Shown in pieces: positions 56,044-64,000 of a stretch of 64,000 nucleotides of DNA. Positions within the stretch are counted from its first letter, which is position 1. Each line of letters starts with the position of its first letter. The notes under the pieces are model-generated. The model searched no databases and had not been told where the DNA came from. It saw nothing but the letters and a program-made list of their open reading frames with translations. The stretch is from Antarcticirhabdus aurantiaca (GTDB taxonomy: Bacteria; Pseudomonadota; Alphaproteobacteria; Rhizobiales; Rhizobiaceae): positions 1 to 64,000 of the forward strand of contig NZ_VTOM01000026.1 of assembly GCF_009765365.1 (NCBI RefSeq). Reading direction: 5' to 3'. The position numbers and the translations under genes are program-made.

Positions 56044-56966
56044 AGCGTGATCTCCATGCCGTCGAAGGCGACGACCCAGCCCGCCCGCTCGACCGTCCGG
56101 CGCTCGGGCGAGGCCTCGTCGAGGATGGGATTGGTGTTGTTGATGTGGACGAAGACGCGGCGCGCGACTTCGGCCCGCTCCAGGGCCCGCAGCGAACCGT
56201 CCTCGCCGCCGATCGGCAGGTGGCCCATGCGGCGGCCGGTCTTCGTGCCGACCCCGGCCGCGGCCATCTCGTCGTCGGCGAACACGGTTCCGTCGAACAG
56301 GAGGAGGTCGCCGCCCGCAATGCGGCGGAGGAAGTCGGCGTCGACGCGGGCGCAGCCCGGGACGTAGAAGGCCGAGCGCCCTTGCGCATCGGAGATGCGT
56401 GCGCCCACGGTGTCTTCCGGATCGGCCTCGAAATCCGTCTCGGCCCGGCCCGTTTCCAGAAACAGCGCCACCTTGCCGGGCACGGCGAAGAGCTCGGCCG
56501 TCAGCCCCGTCGGACCCTGTGGCCCTTCGATCGCGAAGGGCTGCCCGAGCTCGACGGACAGCCGCCGCACGACGGCTTCATCGAGGACGCGGAAGATCGG
56601 GTTGGCCGCCAGGACGGCGAGCACCCGCGCCGTGGCGTAGAGATGGAAGGGCTGACGCTCGCGCAGCGACAGGAGCCCGGCGAGGTGATCGACGTCGGCG
56701 TTGGTGAGCACGACGGCGCGGATCGGCGTCGAGCGCAGCGGCGCGTCGGGGGCGGGCTGGAGCTCGACAGTCTCGTTGATCTGCTGGCGGACGTCCGGCG
56801 AGGCGTTGAACAGCACCCATCCCGCATCCGCGCCGGACGTGGCGGCCAGGCTCGATTGAAGGCGGGGTCGCAGCTCGCCGGCGCGCGCGGCCCGGCTGAG
56901 CCGATAGTTGCAGTTCCATTGCGGGAAGCCGCCTCCCGCGGCCGATCCCAGGATCTTCAGTCGCAC
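56040..56966 (-). CDS. pqqB: PqqB, metallo-beta-lactamase-fold PQQ biosynthesis protein
   Basis: 308 residues from GTG 56966. The N-terminus VRLKILGSAAGGGFPQWNCNY is diagnostic; VLTNADVDHLAGLLSLRERQ is the family's metal-site region, and VFVHINNTNPILDEASPER lies near the C-terminus. PqqB hydroxylates the crosslinked Glu-Tyr precursor after excision from PqqA. It is separated from pqqA by 73 bases containing a hairpin, and overlaps pqqC downstream. Confidence 0.96.
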   Translation of the reverse strand: MRLKILGSAAGGGFPQWNCNYRLSRAARAGELRPRLQSSLAATSGADAGWVLFNASPDVRQQINETVELQPAPDAPLRSTPIRAVVLTNADVDHLAGLLSLRERQPFHLYATARVLAVLAANPIFRVLDEAVVRRLSVELGQPFAIEGPQGPTGLTAELFAVPGKVALFLETGRAETDFEADPEDTVGARISDAQGRSAFYVPGCARVDADFLRRIAGGDLLLFDGTVFADDEMAAAGVGTKTGRRMGHLPIGGEDGSLRALERAEVARRVFVHINNTNPILDEASPERRTVERAGWVVAFDGMEITL

Positions 56967-56989
56967 GTCGCGTCAAACCCCGAACAAGA

Positions 56990-57019
56990 AACGGCCCGCG
57001 GCACCGGCCGCGAGCCGTT
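56990..57019 (-). terminator. Leaky terminator/attenuator between pqqA and pqqB
   Basis: On the minus strand, 57019-57014 pairs with 56995-56990 (six base pairs) and 57011-57007 with 57002-56998 (five base pairs), separated by a small internal loop. The stem is followed by TCTTGTTC. It lies 20 bases after the pqqA stop. A partial terminator here would make far more pqqA than pqqBCDE mRNA, as expected since PqqA is consumed stoichiometrically. Confidence 0.6.
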
Positions 57020-57039
57020 GCCAAGCATAGACGCAAGAA

Positions 57040-57147
57040 TTACTTGCGGCCGTCCTTGCGAACGGCGATCTCGGCTTCTGCGTAGCGCGTGATCTCGAAG
57101 CCGGCGGCGACTTGGCACATCTGCGGCTTCTTCCAGGTCTTGGTCAT
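57040..57147 (-). CDS. pqqA: PqqA, PQQ precursor peptide
   Basis: A 35-residue peptide from ATG 57147, preceded by GGGGAG five bases upstream. It begins MTKTWKKPQMCQVAAG and carries the substrate motif FEITRY, in which Glu18 and Tyr22 have the E-x3-Y spacing that PqqE crosslinks and that becomes PQQ. Ile at the second position replaces the common Val. A basic tail VRKDGRK follows. The adjacent pqqBCDE genes on the same strand make the call firm despite its small size. Confidence 0.94.
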   Translation of the reverse strand: MTKTWKKPQMCQVAAGFEITRYAEAEIAVRKDGRK

Positions 57148-57704
57148 GCGTTCTCCCCTGTATCGTCGGTCGTAGACGGCGCCCGCCCCAGACTAGGGAC
57201 AGTCGCGCCTCCTCGTCAACAACGCGAGGCCGGGCGGCGTTCCTGCCGATCGGCCGGAATGCCGATCGCCGCGCTCCCGAAGCCGGCAAACGAGCCTCGC
57301 CCCGCGAATCTCGGAACTGCGTCGCCAGCCCGGTCCGGAGGCGGCGGCCGTCTTCGAACGGTGTCCTCTTCGGCCTGGCCGACCCGCTTGCCGCAGGCGT
57401 CGTAGACCGCGCTCTTCGCCATGACGGTTTCGTTCAAGGAGTAAGTTTCGCCGAAGTCGGTGGTCGCAGAAGCGTAGTCTCGTTGAGAAGCGCGTCCCGC
57501 GGCCGGCCTTTGAACATCTCAGGCAATCCGCTCTGCCGCATCAAGGTGAAATAAATTTCAGTAAATGATTTTTCCATCGGAGCAGTTGACGGGTGGGAGC
57601 AGCCACGGGTAGAACTCGTCTTGCAAGATTTATCGATAAGCGAATTTTCTTGCAGAGAGTCCGTGGGAGCGGGCTCGGGGGACGGATTTCTTCGGGAGGA
57701 CGAT
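57148..57704. other. 557-base divergent region between pqqA and the RbsB-type gene
   Basis: The left part (57148-57430) is GC-rich and should contain the pqqA promoter, although I see no good boxes. A short minus-strand frame near 57216-57437 (MAKSAVYDACGKRV) lacks a ribosome site and is not called. The right part (57540-57700) is AT-rich and contains the promoter and palindromes described separately. No other gene or repeat was recognised. Confidence 0.5.
57586..57654 (+). promoter_or_regulatory. Promoter and operator-like palindromes of the second sugar operon
   Basis: TTGACG (57586-57591) and TAGAAC (57610-57615) make a plausible sigma70 promoter with an 18-base spacer. Just downstream lie a perfect ten-base palindrome TTATCGATAA (57630-57639) and an outer inverted repeat TGCAAGA (57622-57628) / TCTTGCA (57648-57654). 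The position around the expected start of transcription suits repressor binding, and a SorC-family regulator is encoded in the same operon. Which repeat is the operator is not known. Confidence 0.5.
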
Positions 57705-58718
57705 ATGAAGACGCTCATGCTGGCCGCATCCGGCCTGGCGATGGCCTTGTCGTTGACGGTGGCAGGCACCGCCGCGGCGCAGAGCAAGTTCCAGTGCAAG
57801 CCCGACGAGACCTACGTGATGAACGTCATGGTCTCGGCGCACCCCTACTGGATCCCGGTCTATCAGGGCTTCAAGCAGGCGGCCGAGGCGATGGGCTGCC
57901 AGGCCGTGTTTTCGGGAACGCCGGACTACGACATCGCCAAGCAGATCGCATCGTTCGAGCAGGACCTGATCAAGAGGCCGGCCGGCATCCTCCTGCATCC
58001 CATGCAGGCCGATCCGTTCATCGACCCGATCAACCGCGCCGTCGACAACGGCACGAGCGTCGTCACCTTCGCGGCCGACTCCCCGAACTCCAAGCGCGTC
58101 TCCTACATCACCTCGGACAACCTGGCGGAGGCGAAGTTCGCCGCCGAGGAGATCGTCCGCCAGGTCGGCGACAGCGCCGAGTACGCGGTTCTGGAGAATC
58201 CCGGCCAGAGCAACCACGACCTGCGCGTCACCGCTCTGATCGACTACATGGAGAAGACCTATCCGAACATGAAGCTGGTCGGGCGCCAGGCGTCCAACCA
58301 GGATGCCACCGTCGCCAACCGCGCGGTCGCCTCGATGCTTCAGGCCAATCCCAACCTCAAGGCCCTCTGGATCCCGGAGGCCGGGTCGGCCGAAGGCGCG
58401 GTCGCGGCGGTTCTCGAAGCGAACGCGGATGTGCTGATCATGCACGCCGACATCACGCCGGCGACGCTGGAGCAGATCAAGGCCGGCAACATCCACATGG
58501 CGCTGAACCCGAACCAGGGCATGCAGGGCTATCTCGGCTTCGTCGCCACCTTCATGGCGGCCCATCCCGATCTCATCGACCCGTTCAACGACTACAAGAC
58601 CTCCGGCGCCAACCCGATGGCGATCCCCTTCGCCGACAATGGCTTCGCGGTGATCACCAAGGAGAACGCCGACTCCTTCGACCTCAACAAGTACATGGAA
58701 GGCCGCGATCCGAACTAG
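57705..58718 (+). CDS. RbsB-type sugar ABC transporter substrate-binding protein
   Basis: 337 residues from ATG 57705 (GGGAGGACGAT upstream) with a Sec signal peptide cleaved near TAAAQ (residue 24-25). A periplasmic-binding-protein type I fold: MNVMVSAHPYWIPVYQGFKQAAEAMG, GILLHPMQADPFIDPINRAVDNG, ALWIPEAGSAEGAVAAVLEAN. Such proteins bind monosaccharides, polyols or pentitols for CUT2 transporters. An 11-base-pair hairpin follows the gene. The ligand is not predictable from sequence; the operon suggests a polyol or related sugar. Confidence 0.92.
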   Translation: MKTLMLAASGLAMALSLTVAGTAAAQSKFQCKPDETYVMNVMVSAHPYWIPVYQGFKQAAEAMGCQAVFSGTPDYDIAKQIASFEQDLIKRPAGILLHPMQADPFIDPINRAVDNGTSVVTFAADSPNSKRVSYITSDNLAEAKFAAEEIVRQVGDSAEYAVLENPGQSNHDLRVTALIDYMEKTYPNMKLVGRQASNQDATVANRAVASMLQANPNLKALWIPEAGSAEGAVAAVLEANADVLIMHADITPATLEQIKAGNIHMALNPNQGMQGYLGFVATFMAAHPDLIDPFNDYKTSGANPMAIPFADNGFAVITKENADSFDLNKYMEGRDPN

Positions 58719-58732
58719 GCTCGGGCGACGCC

Positions 58733-58760
58733 GCATCCGCGCCCCTCGCGGCGCGGATGC
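58733..58760 (+). promoter_or_regulatory. 11-bp perfect mRNA hairpin after the RbsB-type gene
   Basis: Bases 58733-58743 pair with 58750-58760 around the loop CCTCGC, in the 75-base gap between the binding-protein gene and the ATPase gene. There is no T-tract, so it is more likely an mRNA stabiliser or partial terminator that raises binding-protein levels over the membrane components. Confidence 0.55.
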
Positions 58761-58793
58761 CAAAGGTTTCCCTTTCTCGCGAAGAGCCAGGCC

Positions 58794-60314
58794 GTGGACA
58801 AACCCGTTCTCCTGAAAGTCTCCAACCTTGCGAAGTCGTTCGGACCGGTTCGCGCCCTTCGGGACGCCCAGTTCGAACTGCGGGCCGGGGAGATCCACGC
58901 CCTGGCCGGCGAGAACGGCGCGGGCAAGTCGACGCTGATGAACATCATCGACGGCATCCTCCAGCCCGACAGCGGTGAAATCTGCCTCGACGGCCGGCCC
59001 GTCGTGATCGGTTCGCCGCTGGAGGCCCAGCGGATGGGCATCGGCTTCGTCCACCAGGAGATCGCCCTCTGCCCGGACGTCTCGGTCGCCGAGAACATCT
59101 TCATGTCGGTGACGAACAGCAGCCGGTCGCTCCTGATGAACTATCGCGCCCTGGAGCGGCGCGCCGACGCGATCATCCGGCGGCTCGGCGACATCGACCC
59201 CGCGACGATGGTGCGCGACCTGTCGATCTCCCAGCAGCAGCTGGTCGAGATCGCCAAGGCCCTGACGCTCGACTGCCGCATCCTGATCTTCGACGAGCCC
59301 ACCGCCGCGCTGACCGAGCGCGAGGCCGACCGGCTGTTCGTCATCATCCGCAGCCTCGCGGCGGAGGGCATCGGCATCATCTATATCTCGCACCGGATGG
59401 CCGAAATCTTCCAGAACTGCGACCGCGTGACCGTCATGCGCGACGGCCGCTACGTCAGGACGCTCGACGTCGCGGAAACCACGCCCGAAGAGGTCGTGGC
59501 CTCGATGGTCGGGCGCGTGCTCGACAGCCTCTACCCTGACAAGCTCACCGACGACGAACGCTCAAGCGAGGTGGTGCTCGCGGTCGAGAACCTCAGCGAG
59601 GCGAGTGCCTTCCACGATGTCAGCTTCGAGCTGCGGAAGGGCGAGATTCTCGGGATCGGCGGGCTGATCGGCGCCGGACGCAGCGAGATCGTCAAGGGCA
59701 TCTGCCGGCTCGAAGGGCAGGTCACGGGGCAGGTGAGCCTGCATGGCCGGCCGCTCCGGCTGAAGACCTACGCCGACAGCATCGCGGCGGGGATCGTCTA
59801 CCTTTCGGAGGACCGCAAGGGCGACGGGCTGTTCCTCGATCTGTCGGTCGCCGCCAACGTCTCGGCGCTCGCCGTGGAGCGCGTCGGCACGCGCTTCGGT
59901 CTCGTCAGCGAGCGCCGCGAGCGCGGCCAGGCCGAGGAGCTCGGCCGCAAGCTCGCGCTGAAATGCGGCAATGTTTCCGACCCCGTCTCGACGCTGTCGG
60001 GCGGCAACCAGCAGAAGGTCGCGATCGCCAAGATGCTATCGGTCGGGCCGAAGGTCATCATCCTGGACGAGCCGACGCGGGGCGTCGATGTCGGGGCCAA
60101 GGCCGAGATCCACCGCATCCTGCGCGAACTCGCGCGAAGCGGCGTCGGCATCCTCGTCATCTCGTCGGAGCTGCCGGAGCTGATCGGCCTGTGCGACCGC
60201 GTGCTGGTCGTGCGCGAGGGGCGGATCGCGGGAGAGGTCACCGGGGACCGGATGACCGAGGAGAACATCATGGTGCTGGCGTCGCTGGCCGACGAGCAGG
60301 AGAGGGCGGCATGA
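58794..60314 (+). CDS. RbsA/MglA-type sugar ABC transporter ATP-binding protein
   Basis: 506 residues from GTG 58794. Two fused nucleotide-binding domains. The first has Walker [12 protein letters not shown], a variant signature [15 protein letters not shown] and Walker [14 protein letters not shown]. The second begins near residue 258 with the naturally degenerate [13 protein letters not shown] and has an intact signature [14 protein letters not shown] and Walker [14 protein letters not shown]. This is the standard CUT2 arrangement. The stop overlaps the permease start (ATGA). Confidence 0.94.
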   Translation: MDKPVLLKVSNLAKSFGPVRALRDAQFELRAGEIHALAGENGAGKSTLMNIIDGILQPDSGEICLDGRPVVIGSPLEAQRMGIGFVHQEIALCPDVSVAENIFMSVTNSSRSLLMNYRALERRADAIIRRLGDIDPATMVRDLSISQQQLVEIAKALTLDCRILIFDEPTAALTEREADRLFVIIRSLAAEGIGIIYISHRMAEIFQNCDRVTVMRDGRYVRTLDVAETTPEEVVASMVGRVLDSLYPDKLTDDERSSEVVLAVENLSEASAFHDVSFELRKGEILGIGGLIGAGRSEIVKGICRLEGQVTGQVSLHGRPLRLKTYADSIAAGIVYLSEDRKGDGLFLDLSVAANVSALAVERVGTRFGLVSERRERGQAEELGRKLALKCGNVSDPVSTLSGGNQQKVAIAKMLSVGPKVIILDEPTRGVDVGAKAEIHRILRELARSGVGILVISSELPELIGLCDRVLVVREGRIAGEVTGDRMTEENIMVLASLADEQERAA

Positions 60315-61318
60315 GGACGCAGAGAGTGGCAGAGGCGCCGGCGGGAATAAGCGAGACGGCCGGGCAGGGCATTCGGATCGGCCATCTCCTGAAGATGCGC
60401 GAGACGGGACTGATCCTCATCATCGCGCTCCTGTTCCTCGTGATGTCCTTCGCTTCGCCCTACTTCCTGACCTGGGACAACATGCGCGCGATGGCCATGG
60501 CCTTCGCCGTGGAGGGTATCGTCGTCGTCGGCATGACCGTCCTCCTGATCTCGGGCGGCATCGATCTGTCCGTCGGCTCGGTGACGGCGCTGGCCATGGT
60601 GATCGCCGGCCTCCTGTTTCTTTCGGGCGTCGATCCCTGGCTCGCCTCCGCGGCGGCCATCGCGGCGAGCGCGGCCATCGGTGCGGCCATGGGCTTCTTC
60701 GTCACGAAGGTCGGCCTCCACCACTTCATCGTGTCGCTGGCCGTGATGGTGATCGCGCGCGGCTTCTGTCTCTTGGGCACCGGCGGGCGGCCGATCGGGC
60801 TCTTCACGCTGCCGCCCGAGTTCAAGTTCATCGGGCAGGGCGCGGTCGCCGGCATCCCGGTCGTCATCATCATCTTCGTCGTCTTCGTGGCCGTGTCCGA
60901 CTTCGTGCTGCGCCGCACGACGGCCTTCCGCAAGGTCTTCTACACCGGCAGCAACGAAAAGGCGGCGGCCTATTCCGGCATCCGCACCAAGAAGGTCGTG
61001 TTCCTGACGACGACCCTCTGCTCGGCTCTGTGCGGCGTCGCCGGCGTCATCTACATGGCCCGCTTCGGCTCGGCCCAGCCCACCTTCGGCGTCGGCATGG
61101 AGCTGAACGTCATCGCCGCGGCGGTGATCGGCGGGGCGAGCCTCAAGGGCGGCTCGGGCACGATCCTCGGCGCGATCCTCGGAACGATCCTGCTCTCGGT
61201 GGTTTCCTCCTCGCTCGCCCTCCTCAACGTTTCGGTCTACTGGCAGGACATCATCCGCGGCTCCATTCTTCTCACCGCCGTCACCGCGGATCTGTACTTC
61301 AACAAGCGCCGGGGCTGA
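60311..61318 (+). CDS. RbsC-type sugar ABC transporter permease
   Basis: 335 residues from ATG 60311 in an ATGA overlap. About eight to ten membrane helices; [20 protein letters not shown] is the family hallmark, with [21 protein letters not shown] near the C-terminus. One permease gene is enough for CUT2 systems, which use a homodimer. It completes the binding protein-ATPase-permease set and is followed three bases later by the SorC-family regulator gene. Confidence 0.94.
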   Translation: MRTQRVAEAPAGISETAGQGIRIGHLLKMRETGLILIIALLFLVMSFASPYFLTWDNMRAMAMAFAVEGIVVVGMTVLLISGGIDLSVGSVTALAMVIAGLLFLSGVDPWLASAAAIAASAAIGAAMGFFVTKVGLHHFIVSLAVMVIARGFCLLGTGGRPIGLFTLPPEFKFIGQGAVAGIPVVIIIFVVFVAVSDFVLRRTTAFRKVFYTGSNEKAAAYSGIRTKKVVFLTTTLCSALCGVAGVIYMARFGSAQPTFGVGMELNVIAAAVIGGASLKGGSGTILGAILGTILLSVVSSSLALLNVSVYWQDIIRGSILLTAVTADLYFNKRRG

Positions 61319-61321
61319 CCG

Positions 61322-62302
61322 ATGGCCGACAGCAGGCACGACTTCGAGACGATCCGGCAGATCCAGACGGTTCTGACCCTGCACTTCGTCGATGGCCTCA
61401 AGCAGAACGAAATCGCCGAGGCGCTGAACCTGTCGGCCTCCAAGGTCAACCGGCTGATCGCGCAGGGGCGCAAGCTCGGCATGCTGAAGATCTCGGTGGA
61501 AAGTCCCTTTCAGCGGCTGGTGGAGATCGAAGGGCAGGTGCGCGAGAAGGGGAGCCTCGCGAGCGCCGTCGTGACGCCGACCGTTCCCGGCAGTCCCGAA
61601 AGCACCCTCCAGCAGGTCGGCCGCGTCGCCGCCGGCCAGCTCCTCGAGACCATCCGCGACGGCGACGTTCTCGCCATCACCGGCGGCAAGGCGATCAGCG
61701 CGATCGTCCAGAACCTTCAGCCGGAACGGGCCTTCGACGTGACCGTGGTGCCCCTGACCGGGGGCGTCCAGGGCAAGCACTACACCGACGTCAACCATCT
61801 GGCGGCACGCCTCGCCGAGAAGCTCGGCGGCTCGACAATGCTTCTCCACGCGCCGCTCTTCGCCGAAACCCGCGAGCAGCGCGACCTCCTTCTGGAGATG
61901 GCGCCGGTGAAGGCGGCATTCGACCTCGCCCGCCGGGCGGCGGTGGTGCTCGCCGGCATCGGATCGATCCGGGAGTCGGGGTCGAGCTACTACGACCTCC
62001 ATCCCGACCGCAGCCCGGACCGTGACGCGCTCACGGCCAGCGGCGCGGCGGCGGAGTTCCTCGCCCACCTCATCCGCGACGACGGCAAGCTCGCCAGCTA
62101 CGCCCTGAACGACCGCCTCGTCGCGCTCGCGCCGGCCGATCTCGGCCGCTGCCGATCGGTCATCGGCGTGGCGAGCGGCGCGGAGAAGGTGCGGCCGATC
62201 CGGGCCGTTCTGAATGGCGGCTATCTCAAGTCGCTGGTGGTGGACGAGGACACGGCCAACGCCCTCCTCAGCTTTAATGGAAGCATGCGCGATGTCGCCT
62301 GA
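61322..62302 (+). CDS. SorC/DeoR-family transcriptional regulator
   Basis: 326 residues. An N-terminal helix-turn-helix (LKQNEIAEALNLSASKVNRLIAQGRKLG, about residues 26-53) precedes the sugar-phosphate-binding SorC domain: GDVLAITGGKAISAIV, VVPLTGGVQGKHYTDVNHLAARLAE, LLHAPLFAETREQRDLL and VVLAGIGSI. EryD, the erythritol-operon repressor, belongs to this family. Co-transcription with the transporter suggests feedback by a phosphorylated catabolic intermediate. The operator is probably among the palindromes at 57622-57654. Confidence 0.9.
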   Translation: MADSRHDFETIRQIQTVLTLHFVDGLKQNEIAEALNLSASKVNRLIAQGRKLGMLKISVESPFQRLVEIEGQVREKGSLASAVVTPTVPGSPESTLQQVGRVAAGQLLETIRDGDVLAITGGKAISAIVQNLQPERAFDVTVVPLTGGVQGKHYTDVNHLAARLAEKLGGSTMLLHAPLFAETREQRDLLLEMAPVKAAFDLARRAAVVLAGIGSIRESGSSYYDLHPDRSPDRDALTASGAAAEFLAHLIRDDGKLASYALNDRLVALAPADLGRCRSVIGVASGAEKVRPIRAVLNGGYLKSLVVDEDTANALLSFNGSMRDVA

Positions 62303-63287
62303 CATGTTGAACCGCGAAATCGGCGCCTCCGGCATCTCCGCCTCCGCCATCGGCCTCGGAACCTGGGCGATCGGCGGCTGGATGTGGGGCGGCACCGACG
62401 AGGCGCAATCCATCGCCGCCATCCAGGCCTCGATCGACGAGGGCGTATCGCTGATCGACACGGCGCCGGCCTACGGCAAGGGCCTGTCGGAGGAGATCGT
62501 CGGCAAGGCGATCAAGGGCCGAAGGGACAAGGTGGTGCTGGCGACGAAGCTCGGCCTCGTCTGGCACACCCGCAAGGGCAACCACTTCTTCGACTATGAC
62601 GGCGAGCCAGTGCATCGCTATCTCGGAGCGGACTCGATCGTCTACGAAGTGGAGCAGAGCCTGCGCCGGTTGGGCGTCGACTGCATCGACCACTACATCA
62701 CCCACTGGCAGGATCCGACGACCCCCATCGCCGAGACGATGGAGGCGCTGGAGCGCCTGAAGGTGCAGGGCAAGATCCGCTCGATCGGCGCGAGCAACGT
62801 GACCGTCGAGGACGTGCGCGCCTATCTCGCGGCCGGCCGGCTCGATGCCGTCCAGCAGGAATACAACATGATCGCGCGGGGCATCGAGGCCGATCTTCTG
62901 CCCTGCTGCATCGAGAACGACGTGTCGGTGCTGAGCTACTCCTCGCTCGCCCTCGGCCTCTTGTCGGGCAAGATCGGGCCGGAGCGCGAGTTCTCGGGCG
63001 ACGACCAGCGGCGGGACAATCCCCGCTTCTCCCTCGAGAACCGCCGCAAGGTCGCGCGGCTGATGGAGGACGTGCGCTTCGTCGCCGAGGCGCACGACGC
63101 GAGCGAGGCGCAGGTCGTGATCGCCTGGACGCTCCAGCAGCCCGGCATCACCTTCGCCCTTTGTGGCGCCCGGACCGTCGAGCAGGCCCGCGAGAACGCA
63201 CGGGCCGGCCGCATTCGGCTGGCTCCCGACGAGGTCGCCCAGATCAGTCGCGCCGCAAAGCTCCACCTCGTGAACCTCGACGGCTGA
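62292..63287 (+). CDS. Aldo/keto reductase
   Basis: 331 residues from ATG 62292, which overlaps the regulator stop; ATG 62304 is an alternative that begins at the family-like MLNREIGASG. A TIM-barrel AKR with the catalytic tetrad visible as Asp and Tyr in DTAPAYGKG, Lys in LATKLG and His in YITHWQDP; IRSIGASNVTVEDV and VIAWTLQQPGITFALCGARTVEQ are typical of IolS-like members. It would reduce or oxidise a sugar, ketose or aldehyde intermediate with NADP(H). Its role in this operon is inferred from coupling. Confidence 0.88.
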   Translation: MSPDMLNREIGASGISASAIGLGTWAIGGWMWGGTDEAQSIAAIQASIDEGVSLIDTAPAYGKGLSEEIVGKAIKGRRDKVVLATKLGLVWHTRKGNHFFDYDGEPVHRYLGADSIVYEVEQSLRRLGVDCIDHYITHWQDPTTPIAETMEALERLKVQGKIRSIGASNVTVEDVRAYLAAGRLDAVQQEYNMIARGIEADLLPCCIENDVSVLSYSSLALGLLSGKIGPEREFSGDDQRRDNPRFSLENRRKVARLMEDVRFVAEAHDASEAQVVIAWTLQQPGITFALCGARTVEQARENARAGRIRLAPDEVAQISRAAKLHLVNLDG

Positions 63288-63349
63288 ATCAAAGCCGCCT
63301 TTTTCGATCAACAGGAACGGTTGGCGCCCGCCGGCCGAACGGCGAAGCC

Positions 63350-64000
63350 ATGCCCGATCAAAGAGCTGAGACCCTCGACGAGATCCGCGCCGATGCCGCG
63401 TTCGACGTCCTCGTCGTGGGCGGCGGCATCAACGGCATCGGCGTTTATCGCGACCTGTCGCTGCAGGACCTTCGGGTGCTGCTGGTCGAGCGGAACGACT
63501 TCTGCTCCGGCTGCAGCGCCGCGCCCTCGCGCATGATCCACGGCGGCTTGCGCTACCTGGAGAACGGCGAGTTCGAACTGGTGCGGGAATCCCTGCGCGA
63601 GCGCGACGCGCTTCTGACGAACGCGCCGCACATGGTCCGGCCGCTGCCGACCACGATCCCCGTGCGCTCGATCGGCTCGGGGCTCCTCAACGGCGCGGCC
63701 GGCCTTCTCGGCTGGACCGGCAAGCCCGCGCCGCGCGGCGCACTCGCGGTCAAGACGGGCCTTGCGCTCTACGATTGGATCACCCGCGCCCGCCGGCTCC
63801 TGCCCCGCCACGTCTTCCGGGGCGCCAAGGCGACCTTCGCCCGGTGGCCGGCGCTGGATCCGACGCTCCGCTTCTCGGCGACCTATTACGACGCCTGGAT
63901 CAGCTATCCCGAGCGCCTCGGCGTCGAGCTTCTCCTCGACACGAAGCGGCTCGCCCCGCAAAGCGCCGCGCTGAACTACGCCGAGGTGCGTCCCGCCGGC
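63350..64000 (+). CDS. GlpD-like FAD-dependent polyol/glycerol-phosphate dehydrogenase, 5' part
   Basis: The frame opens at ATG 63350 and runs 217 codons to the window edge without a stop. DVLVVGGGINGIGVYRDL is the FAD-binding dinucleotide fold and MIHGGLRYLENGEFELVRESL is the GlpD-family signature; RERDALLTNAPHMV and YYDAWISYPERLGVELL also fit. The segment usually reading SGTSSRSTKL is replaced by SGCSAAPSRM, so this is a divergent branch. GlpD relatives oxidise glycerol-3-phosphate or other polyol phosphates, for example EryB on erythritol-phosphate. The C-terminal part lies outside the window. Confidence 0.87.
   Translation, partial: MPDQRAETLDEIRADAAFDVLVVGGGINGIGVYRDLSLQDLRVLLVERNDFCSGCSAAPSRMIHGGLRYLENGEFELVRESLRERDALLTNAPHMVRPLPTTIPVRSIGSGLLNGAAGLLGWTGKPAPRGALAVKTGLALYDWITRARRLLPRHVFRGAKATFARWPALDPTLRFSATYYDAWISYPERLGVELLLDTKRLAPQSAALNYAEVRPAG

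Noticed and set aside
57216-57422. Small minus-strand frame beginning MAKSAVYDACGKRV upstream of pqqA.
   Set aside because: The first residues look protein-like, but there is no ribosome site and the rest is proline/arginine-rich. It could be a decayed fragment; not supportable as a gene.

Overview
The window is roughly 70% GC chromosomal DNA of an alphaproteobacterium. A rhizobial-type flagellin, a PccR-type regulator divergent from pccB, a pqqABCDE operon and ExoF/ExoP-like export proteins point to Hyphomicrobiales. An Aurantimonas/Aureimonas-like genus is my guess and is not proven by the sequence. Genes are tightly packed, with many 4-base ATGA/GTGA overlaps. No rRNA, tRNA or CRISPR array was seen.

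Region 1 (1-32.6 kb) is a large Wzx/Wzy-type exopolysaccharide or capsule locus. Its left edge is broken by the end of an IS3-family element that removed the N-lobe of a protein kinase gene. The locus holds a Wza-like export lipoprotein; a leftward trio (WecG/TagA-type transferase, GDP-mannose 3,5-epimerase, PhyH-like oxygenase); a WbaP-like initiating phosphoglycosyltransferase; a UDP-xylose synthase; a run of glycosyltransferases including a GT8-GT2 fusion; a Wzx flippase; a WlbB/A/C-like amino-sugar module; and a second epimerase/aminotransferase pair followed by an unrecognised protein. Next come a LuxR-type regulator with an atypical receiver, a leftward O-antigen-ligase/Wzy plus beta-helix pair, an ExoF-like protein, two more GT4 enzymes and an ExoP/Wzc-like co-polymerase. 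The predicted polymer contains xylose, probably L-galactose (or L-gulose) and one or two acylated amino sugars.

Region 2 (32.6-42.8 kb) holds a chemoreceptor and the propionyl-CoA assimilation genes: pccR divergent from pccB-mce-mcm-pccA, with repeated TTGCAAA/TTCGCAA-type boxes between them.

Region 3 (43.1-51.1 kb) is a LacI-regulated sugar operon: a CUT1 ABC transporter (binding protein, two permeases, ATPase) with a cytoplasmic GH127 beta-L-arabinofuranosidase. This fits uptake and hydrolysis of plant arabinofuranosides.

Region 4 (51.1-57.2 kb) holds a very long flagellin (838 aa) with four internal repeat modules, its terminator, and a leftward pqqABCDE operon. pqqA is only 35 codons, and a hairpin separates it from pqqB.

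Region 5 (57.5-64 kb) is a second carbohydrate operon: RbsB/RbsA/RbsC-type transporter, SorC-family regulator, aldo/keto reductase, and a divergent GlpD-like FAD dehydrogenase that runs off the right edge. This combination suggests polyol or sugar-alcohol catabolism. Hairpins follow the binding-protein genes of both transport operons.
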